Below, piece after piece: positions 5,611 through 10,383 of a DNA stretch of 10,383 bases. The position numbers and the translations under genes were made by a program. The notes below the pieces were generated by a model that saw nothing but the letters and a program-made list of their open reading frames with translations, made no database searches and had not been told where the DNA came from. The first letter of the stretch is position 1. Each line of letters begins with the position of its first letter. Where the stretch lies: contig URJE01000062.1 in assembly GCA_900547965.1 (NCBI GenBank), positions 1-10,383 on the forward strand. Direction: 5' to 3'. This stretch comes from an uncultured Eggerthella sp. (GTDB taxonomy: Bacteria; Actinomycetota; Coriobacteriia; Coriobacteriales; Eggerthellaceae).

Positions 5611-6477
5611 TTGGAAACTTTGGAAAGTATTCTGGTAGGCATCGACGGTAGCGAGCGCGGCAAAAAAGCACTGAAATGGGCTGCTCGTCTAGCCAACCGT
5701 GAAGGCGCCCATTTGACGCTGCTTGCGGTAATCGACCCTGCGTCAGACCAGCTCACCGGCTCCGACCATCGCGTTTTGCGCGAAGCAGTGGAAAACGTGC
5801 TGGGCGAAGCGCAGCAATTCGTTCGCGACGATTATCCTGAGCTGGCCATGGACGCTTCATATGTGAGCGGCGATATCGTAGAGGCTCTAGTCGGTGCAGC
5901 GGAAAGCCACGATATGATCGTGATGGGCTCTCATCATGGTGCTTCGGTTGCAGAACGCGTATGGGGCGCAAAGGGCCTGCGCGTTTCGGTTTCGGCAAGC
6001 GTTCCCACGGTGGTTGTTCCCGCCGACTGGGATCCTTACAACGAGGCCAAGGGCATAGTAGTGGGCGTTGGCCCGCAGGATGAGGTTAGCGACAAGGCTG
6101 TTGAACTGGGCGTTCATTTGGCAAAGGTGCTCGAAGAGCCGCTCGAGCTTATTTCCTCCTGGGGCATTCCCACCTTGCTTTCGCGCTCTGCTGAGTTCAT
6201 GGGTGGCGGCTTGGCTCCGGTTGGCGAATCGTTCCAGCGCAACCTCGACGCACGTGTTGCGGCTATTCGCGCAGCAGAGCCTGCTCTTGAGGTTGAGGGC
6301 CATTCGATCGAGGCTCCTTCCCCTACGCAGGCTTTGATGCAGCGTAGCAAGGACTGCCGTGTTTTGCTGCTGGGCACGCATGCTCGTTCCGCGGTAAGTA
6401 GGGCGCTGTTTGGCTCTACCACCTGTGGCGTGCTGGCTCATCTGCAGGTACCCACTGCGGTTGTGCCGATGGACTAG
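5611..6477 (+). CDS. Tandem-domain universal stress protein (UspA family)
   Basis: This 288-residue soluble protein contains two UspA domains, about 5-138 and 148-286. Each has the parallel alpha/beta pattern beginning with a strand and Asp or Gly turn (ILVGIDGSERG; GIVVGVGPQD) and ending in the family's V-P-T-x-V-V-P strand (131-137; 280-286). The ATP-binding signature G-2x-G-9x-G-S/T is present but imperfect in both: domain 1 reads GSHHG...VWGA (106-120; His for the second Gly and Ala for Ser) and domain 2 GTHA...FGS (255-269; Ala for the second Gly). Nucleotide binding is therefore uncertain. The start is TTG 5611, with GAGGGG (5597-5602) eight bases upstream; no ATG fits the domain boundary. 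As last gene of the phosphate permease operon it may tie transport to energy or stress state, but that is inference. Confidence 0.9.
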   Translation: METLESILVGIDGSERGKKALKWAARLANREGAHLTLLAVIDPASDQLTGSDHRVLREAVENVLGEAQQFVRDDYPELAMDASYVSGDIVEALVGAAESHDMIVMGSHHGASVAERVWGAKGLRVSVSASVPTVVVPADWDPYNEAKGIVVGVGPQDEVSDKAVELGVHLAKVLEEPLELISSWGIPTLLSRSAEFMGGGLAPVGESFQRNLDARVAAIRAAEPALEVEGHSIEAPSPTQALMQRSKDCRVLLLGTHARSAVSRALFGSTTCGVLAHLQVPTAVVPMD

Positions 6478-6490
6478 CAATCCAAATTGC

Positions 6491-6533
6491 AGAAAGCGCG
6501 TTGGGGCTGATGCTTCAACGCGCTTTCTTTTTT
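6491..6533 (+). terminator. Strong intrinsic terminator of the phosphate permease operon
   Basis: A 13-bp perfect stem (6491-6503 with 6516-6528; GAAAGCGCGTTG and its complement) with a 12-base loop is followed by a T-run to 6533. It begins 14 bases after the stress-protein stop. Because the next gene is convergent, it may also slow minus-strand transcripts, though it has no U-tract on that side. Confidence 0.9.
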
Positions 6534-6590
6534 ACCAGGGGTGGTTGTCTGGGTGGGAGCGATGCCTAGCTAGCTTATGTGATGCCAGCG

Positions 6591-7643
6591 CTACTCTTTC
6601 CTTCTCATCTCGAAGGAATCGGCGGGATAGAAGCGGCGGCAGTTTTCGCATGTGGTGAGCACCACCCGTCCTTCATTCACCAGATATACCAGGTGGGCAA
6701 AGGTTTCTCCCAGCGAATAGAATTTCTGGTCGATGGTCCATTCGTCCCAGTTGGGGTGCTTCCATGAGGCATTGCGTGCGATATCGATCAGGCTGGCATG
6801 GCCATCGACCACCAGCTGGTACAGTTCTTCCAGTCGGTTAGCGTGGAAGCTTTTCAGGAAATCGACGCGCTCGGCAACCCCCGTGAAGGGACGGCCGTGG
6901 CCGGGCAGGATAAGATCAACGTCCAAATCGCGTACCTTGTCCAGACTCGTTAGGAATTCCCTTAACGCATCGTACGAGCAAACCCAGCTCATGATGGTAG
7001 GAGTGATACGTTCCAGTACGTGGTCGCCTGCGATAAGGATTTTCGCTGTGGGCTCGTATAAGCAGATGTGCCAGTCATCGTGACCAGGTGTGGTTATAAC
7101 GCGAAAGCGGTAACTGCCGTTGTGGTACACGTCGCCATCGGCCAGGTAAAACAGGTCAGGCTGGTTTTTTAGCGGAAGAAGCTCAGCAGAAACGCGGTAG
7201 GTGGAAGCGTCGCGTGCCTGCATGCTACGTTCATCGTACGTGTTGGGGTGTGTAAGGTAGCCGATGAGCGGGTTGAATACCGTTGCCTGCATGTTCATAA
7301 GGTTTTGCACTTCTTGAATGGAGTGCATATTTGCGTATATGCGCATCCATCGTCGCCATATGCGGTCGAGGTTGCTGGTGTGGTCGGGGTGGGAATGGGT
7401 AAGGACGATCTCCACCGATTCCCAGGTGCGGCCTAGTTTGCGCAAAGCGTCGTCGAGTGCCTTTTCGCAGTCGGGATGGTCGAACCCTACGTCGACAATG
7501 GTGGTTTTATCTTCGCTCAGGATGAAGTACGAGTTCAGGTAATTCAGCGGGTTGTCGGGAAGGGGCACAGGCACGCGCCAGATGCGTGGAAACACCTCTT
7601 CGATTTCGCCGTTGTTATATTGGTCTGCGTAGTTCGCCGTCAT
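6591..7643 (-). CDS. Metallo-beta-lactamase-fold hydrolase (LACTB2/glyoxalase II-like)
   Basis: This 350-residue cytosolic enzyme has the full set of metallo-beta-lactamase metal ligands: HSHPDH (His83, His85, Asp87, His88), His188 in TTPGHDDWH, Asp207 in AGDHVL and His249 in PGHGRP. They support a two-metal hydrolase. After the fold comes a helical/winged C-terminal region (about 260-328, with WKHPNWDEW and SLGETFAHLVYL) like that of LACTB2-type members, then an unusual tail TCENCRRFYP with a Cys-x-x-Cys pair (332, 335). Residues about 97-160 are an insertion between the first His motif and His188. Substrates in the family range from thioesters to RNA and cyclic esters, so the reaction is open. 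The ATG is preceded by AGGA (7650-7653 on the plus strand) at six bases; this site is inside a hairpin (see 7647-7682). The gene is divergent from the TatD gene and convergent with the phosphate operon. Confidence 0.88.
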   Translation of the reverse strand: MTANYADQYNNGEIEEVFPRIWRVPVPLPDNPLNYLNSYFILSEDKTTIVDVGFDHPDCEKALDDALRKLGRTWESVEIVLTHSHPDHTSNLDRIWRRWMRIYANMHSIQEVQNLMNMQATVFNPLIGYLTHPNTYDERSMQARDASTYRVSAELLPLKNQPDLFYLADGDVYHNGSYRFRVITTPGHDDWHICLYEPTAKILIAGDHVLERITPTIMSWVCSYDALREFLTSLDKVRDLDVDLILPGHGRPFTGVAERVDFLKSFHANRLEELYQLVVDGHASLIDIARNASWKHPNWDEWTIDQKFYSLGETFAHLVYLVNEGRVVLTTCENCRRFYPADSFEMRRKE

Positions 7644-7646
7644 GAT

Positions 7647-7682
7647 GGTTCCTAACAGAACGTGTTCATTGTTCTAAGAACC
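7647..7682 (-). promoter_or_regulatory. Hairpin that buries the ribosome binding site of the MBL gene
   Basis: Read on the minus strand, GGTTCTT (7682-7676) pairs with AGGAACC (7653-7647) with one G-U, and next to it AGAAC (7675-7671) pairs with GTTCT (7661-7657), around a 9-base loop and a 3-base bulge. The Shine-Dalgarno AGGAA lies in the outer stem, four to eight bases from the ATG. As DNA, the same stretch also holds the palindromes GAACGTGTTC (7658-7667) and GTTCTAAGAAC (7671-7681), which could be protein-binding sites in the divergent promoter region. Confidence 0.5.
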
Positions 7683-7727
7683 AGCGTAACGCAAAAGTTG
7701 CCGAGTGGTACGGTAGGATGGGTGGCG

Positions 7728-7755
7728 TTGATGAATCGTGGGCGAGCGCTATGCC
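7728..7755 (+). promoter_or_regulatory. Weak promoter candidate for the TatD gene
   Basis: TTGATG (7728-7733) and TATGCC (7750-7755) are separated by 16 bases and lie 32 bases before the GTG start. Each is a partial match to consensus. It is the best pair I see in the 143-base divergent region, and it is not strong. Confidence 0.25.
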
Positions 7756-7786
7756 TGACTTGCGAGTGTGCGGGGAGGTGCGGTAA

Positions 7787-8632
7787 GTGGCAACCTATAG
7801 CGAAAAGGCAGAGAAGGCAACGGGCCTCCATCTTTCCGATGCCCATTTCCATCTGGGGTTCGTTTCTAACCCTGTTGATTTCGCCGCGAAGGCTCAGCGT
7901 GCCGAAGTGCCCGTTTTCGCCGCTTCGGTTACTCCTGGCGAGTATTGTGATACCAAAGGGGCGCTTTGCTCGGCGGCTGACCCTTTGCGGCCTGTTGGCG
8001 ATTCCGCTTCCATAAAGCTTGCGGTGGGACTGCATCCCTGGTGGGTTTCCGCAGACGAGCGGCACCTTGCCGAAGAGCTACGTGCATTCGATGGCGCTTT
8101 GGCCGAAACGCAGTATGTGGGTGAAGTTGGCTTGGACTTCTCGAAGCGCAGAATAGCAACGTACGATGCCCAGCTCCGCGCGTTTCGTCATATCGCAAAT
8201 GCATGCGCAAAGGGCGGCGGCAAGGTTCTTTCCGTCCATTGCGTTAAAGCGTACGGCGACGTTTTGGGCATTTTGGATAGCTCTGGTTGTTTCGTGTCGT
8301 GCACGTGCATTTTCCATTGGTTTAGCGGCTCGTTCCAGCAGCTGGAGCAAGCGGTGGATGCGGGATGCTTCTTTTCGGTTGGCGCGCATATGCTCGAAAC
8401 GAAAAAAGGGCGTGAATACGCAAAGGCGATTCCCTTGCAGAAACTTCTTTTGGAGACCGATGCCCCTGCCGCGATTGATCCTGAGCGAGAACACCCTTCG
8501 GTACTTTACTCATACGACCAGATGAGGCTCCAGCTTATTGAGACCCTAAAGCGGCTTGCTCGAATACGGGGCATTGGCGAATCGGAGCTTGCTGCCATAG
8601 TTCAGCAAAATGCGTGCGAGGTTTTTTGCTAG
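7787..8632 (+). CDS. TatD-family metal-dependent hydrolase (putative deoxyribonuclease)
   Basis: This 281-residue protein is a TIM-barrel amidohydrolase-fold enzyme of the TatD family, cytosolic metal-dependent DNases or phosphoesterases. The metal ligands are in the expected order: Asp-x-His-x-His (DAHFH, His20 and His22), Glu113 in VGEVGLDFS, His151 in SVHCVKA, His177 in CIFHWFSG and Asp225 in LLETDAP. The AVGLHPWWV segment (79-87) is also typical. Length is close to the family's usual ~260, with about 12 extra residues at the N-terminus. The start is GTG 7787, with GGGGAGG (7772-7778) eight bases upstream. The protein is rich in Cys (10 or so). Its own promoter should lie in the 143 bases shared with the divergent MBL gene. 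The AEC permease follows after 31 bases and may be partly co-transcribed. Confidence 0.88.
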   Translation: MATYSEKAEKATGLHLSDAHFHLGFVSNPVDFAAKAQRAEVPVFAASVTPGEYCDTKGALCSAADPLRPVGDSASIKLAVGLHPWWVSADERHLAEELRAFDGALAETQYVGEVGLDFSKRRIATYDAQLRAFRHIANACAKGGGKVLSVHCVKAYGDVLGILDSSGCFVSCTCIFHWFSGSFQQLEQAVDAGCFFSVGAHMLETKKGREYAKAIPLQKLLLETDAPAAIDPEREHPSVLYSYDQMRLQLIETLKRLARIRGIGESELAAIVQQNACEVFC

Positions 8633-8650
8633 ATCGTCTTCTTGCGGCGC

Positions 8651-8666
8651 TATCATGGGCGCTATG
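8651..8666 (+). promoter_or_regulatory. Possible -10 box and leaderless start of the AEC permease
   Basis: TATCAT (8651-8656) is five of six to TATAAT and is followed by exactly seven bases and then ATG 8664, the same geometry as at 1661-1676. No ribosome binding site precedes either ATG 8655 or 8664. TTGCTA (8626-8631) could be a -35 at a long spacing of 19. Confidence 0.35.
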
Positions 8667-9581
8667 GAAAATGCTCTTTTAACAGTCGCCTCGCTTACTG
8701 CCATCATCGCGCTCGGTTTCGTTGTTGCGCGAACGATGGAGCTGCCCAGGGGCTTCACCGACACACTTTCGAAAATCGTCTTCCGCATCACTTTGCCTTG
8801 CGCGATTTTCCATGCTTTCGCTTCGAATGGCTTCGATGCTTCGCTGCTGCTCCTAGCCCTGGTGGGGTTGGGCTGCACCTTTATTCCGTGGCTGATCGGC
8901 ACATTGCTCACCGCGCGTGAAGACCGAGACCATCGGGTTCTGATGATGATGAACATATCGGGCTTCAATATTGGCTGCTTTGTGCTTCCCTTTGCCCAAG
9001 CGCTCTTTCCGCCGGCTGCGGCACTTGCTGTGTGCCTGTTCGATGCCGGTAATGCTTTGATGATGAGCGGGGGAACGTATGCGTTCTCAAGTGCGATCCT
9101 CGACAAGGGCGGATCCCATTACGAACGTGCCGTGTTGGCCGCGAAGCGCCTGTTTTCGTCTGTGCCATTCGATCTGTATTGCGTGCTCATTATCATTTCG
9201 CTGATGGGCGTTACCATTCCTGAGCAGGTAGTTTCGTTTATCGAGCCAATTTCAAACGCCAATTCGTTCTTGGCTATGTTCATGCTGGGTTTAATGGTTC
9301 AGTTTTCGTTGGGCAAAGGCAAAGTGTTCCAGCTGGTGCGCTTGCTGGGCTTGCGCTTCCTGTTCTCTGCTGTGATGAGCATCGGTGCAATGACACTGCT
9401 TCCCTTCGATCCTGTTACCCGTTTGGTTATTGCCGCCTTGTTGTGGTCTCCCATGGGCGCGCTCGGGCCGGTATACACCCTTTGGGCAAAAGGCGATGTG
9501 GGCTTGGCTGGTTTTGCCAATGTGATCACGGTTGCGGTGGGCATTTTTGCCATGACGGCTGCCGCGATGATGATCGCGTAG
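8664..9581 (+). CDS. AEC (auxin efflux carrier)-family permease
   Basis: This 305-residue integral membrane protein matches the AEC/Mem_trans family of secondary transporters, which in bacteria are usually assigned to malate, malonate or other organic anions without proof. The family layout is clear: five helices, a central loop (about 145-165), then five more. The first half has the break-helix segments FRITLPCAIFHAF (40-52) and NISGFNIGCFVLPF (97-110), and a charged connection (REDRDHR) follows the third helix. Length is normal for the family (about 300). The start is uncertain: ATG 8664 (chosen for the leaderless geometry) or ATG 8655, which adds Met-Gly-Ala; an earlier frame start at 8610 overlaps the TatD gene and lacks family sequence. 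It lies 31 bases after the TatD gene. Termination is built into its last codons. Confidence 0.85.
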   Translation: MENALLTVASLTAIIALGFVVARTMELPRGFTDTLSKIVFRITLPCAIFHAFASNGFDASLLLLALVGLGCTFIPWLIGTLLTAREDRDHRVLMMMNISGFNIGCFVLPFAQALFPPAAALAVCLFDAGNALMMSGGTYAFSSAILDKGGSHYERAVLAAKRLFSSVPFDLYCVLIIISLMGVTIPEQVVSFIEPISNANSFLAMFMLGLMVQFSLGKGKVFQLVRLLGLRFLFSAVMSIGAMTLLPFDPVTRLVIAALLWSPMGALGPVYTLWAKGDVGLAGFANVITVAVGIFAMTAAAMMIA

Positions 9582-9587
9582 TTTTTT
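9563..9587 (+). terminator. Terminator overlapping the AEC stop codon
   Basis: CGCGAT (9563-9568) pairs with ATCGCG (9573-9578) around the loop GATG. The stop codon TAG follows (9579-9581), then six T's (9582-9587). The stem is coding sequence, so the terminator and the protein C-terminus share bases. Confidence 0.6.
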
Positions 9588-9680
9588 GTTGGTGCTGCAG
9601 GCGGTTTTTGTCCTGGATCCAAAGGGGTATATGGTCCTCTGCTGAACAAATTTCCGATCGGCAGGGGCATATCATCAGGA

Positions 9681-10274
9681 TTAATTCAAAATGACGTGCT
9701 TAAACGACTCTTCGATTGGCAGTCCGGTAGTGTACACGCCGTAGCTGTGGCTGCCATCTTTGGGAAGCGAAAGGCTGCCGGGATTGAACAGCCAAACTGT
9801 AGGATCTTCCGAGCAGGGTTCGTTCACTTTGACATGGGTGTGTCCGTACAAAAGCGCGGTATTGACGGGCATCTGGGGAAGATTGCCTACTGCTCCGTCT
9901 CTGTCGGGACCGAATACGTGCCCGTGAGTGAGGAACAGCGTTCGGGGGGTTTGCATCTCGTACCCTGCATCTTCGTCGATGTATTCAGGATCAAGGATGG
10001 TGGAATAGTCTGCCATGCAGGGGAAGTCGAGCACCATCTGGTCAACTTCGGCGTCGCAGTTGCCGCGTACGGCAAGTATGCGATCGGCTAGAGGGTTGAG
10101 CAGGGCAATTACTTCCTTGGGGTCGTAGCCATCGGGCAAGGCGTTGCGCGGCCCGTGATACAGAATGTCGCCCAGCAGGATAATCTTGTCGGGTTTTTCA
10201 GTGTGGACAGCATCGATGAATTTGCGGCACCACGTTGCAGAGCCGTGGATATCGGAAGCAATCAGGAACTTCAA
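9681..10274 (-). CDS. yfcE: Phosphodiesterase, YfcE family (calcineurin-like metallophosphoesterase)
   Basis: This 197-residue cytosolic enzyme is close to E. coli YfcE (184 residues), a Mn-dependent phosphodiesterase active on model substrates whose physiological substrate is unsettled. The metallophosphoesterase motifs are all present: SDIHGS (Asp8, His10), GDILYHGPRNALPDGY (Asp36), RGNCDAEVDQM (Asn72), LTHGH (His117) and YGHTH (His145, His147). The stretches HGPRNALP-GY and RGNCD-EVDQM are near identical to YfcE as I recall it. The start is TTG 10274, with GAGG (10280-10283 on the plus strand) five bases upstream and the fold beginning at once (KFLIASDIHG); the frame is open to 10334 but that extension would run through the promoter. 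Residues about 93-108 are a small insertion relative to YfcE. It is convergent with the AEC permease and stands alone. Confidence 0.92.
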   Translation of the reverse strand: MKFLIASDIHGSATWCRKFIDAVHTEKPDKIILLGDILYHGPRNALPDGYDPKEVIALLNPLADRILAVRGNCDAEVDQMVLDFPCMADYSTILDPEYIDEDAGYEMQTPRTLFLTHGHVFGPDRDGAVGNLPQMPVNTALLYGHTHVKVNEPCSEDPTVWLFNPGSLSLPKDGSHSYGVYTTGLPIEESFKHVILN

Positions 10275-10307
10275 GGCAGCCTCTTTCCGTGTGCGATGGT
10301 TGCGTTT

Positions 10308-10334
10308 ATTGTATCGCTCGCTGATGTTTTGCAA
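10308..10334 (-). promoter_or_regulatory. Promoter of yfcE
   Basis: On the minus strand, TACAAT (10313-10308) is a five-of-six -10 box. TTGCAA (10334-10329) can serve as -35 with a slightly short 15-base spacer. The -10 lies 33 bases before the TTG start, leaving room for the ribosome binding site GAGG. Confidence 0.5.
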
Positions 10335-10383
10335 GGTTGTGCAGAAAAAGAAGCATGATCGATTTGCCCCTATTCAGGCTAGG

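Noticed and set aside
10355..10383. Start of a plus-strand gene at ATG 10355
   Set aside because: Only 29 bases remain in the window and there is no good ribosome binding site; nothing can be concluded.
1..10383. CRISPR array, insertion sequence, prophage or defence island
   Set aside because: No spaced repeats, terminal inverted repeats with target duplications, transposase or integrase motifs were seen; the gene set is housekeeping and transport.

Overview
The window looks like an ordinary chromosomal segment of a moderately GC-rich anaerobic actinobacterium, most likely a Coriobacteriia/Eggerthellaceae-type gut organism. This placement is an inference from base composition, frequent GTG/TTG starts and the mix of transporter and hydrolase families; no rRNA or other taxonomic marker is present. 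I see no mobile element, CRISPR array, tRNA or rRNA gene.

Layout, left to right. 1-478 is a long region without a convincing gene but with two strong hairpins. It leads into a D-2-hydroxyacid dehydrogenase (479-1426, +), followed by a perfect long hairpin. Next is a gamma-glutamylcyclotransferase-like protein (1674-2195, +) with a clean terminator. A 304-base gap (2196-2499) holds a possible small minus-strand ORF or gene relic and the regulatory leader of an MFS carboxylate-type transporter (2500-3765, +). A 426-base regulatory gap (3766-4191) then holds a TATAAT promoter with an embedded palindrome, a three-way-junction RNA fold, three hexamers spaced exactly 10 bases apart that resemble a Pho box, and a further foldable leader.

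This gap precedes a compact three-gene operon: a PiT-family phosphate permease (4192-5349), a 76-residue two-helix membrane protein (5362-5592) and a tandem-domain universal stress protein (5611-6477), closed by a strong terminator (6491-6533). Convergent to it is a metallo-beta-lactamase-fold hydrolase (6591-7643, -), whose ribosome binding site lies inside a hairpin. Divergent from that are a TatD-family metal-dependent hydrolase (7787-8632, +) and an AEC-family permease (8664-9581, +) whose terminator hairpin overlaps its stop codon. Last is a YfcE-type phosphodiesterase (9681-10274, -).

The most interesting part is 3830-6533. A phosphate permease is co-transcribed with an unidentified small membrane protein and a nucleotide-binding-type stress protein, behind a 426-base control region with several layers. 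None of the functions has been tested here; the control elements are read by eye from repeats and base pairing.
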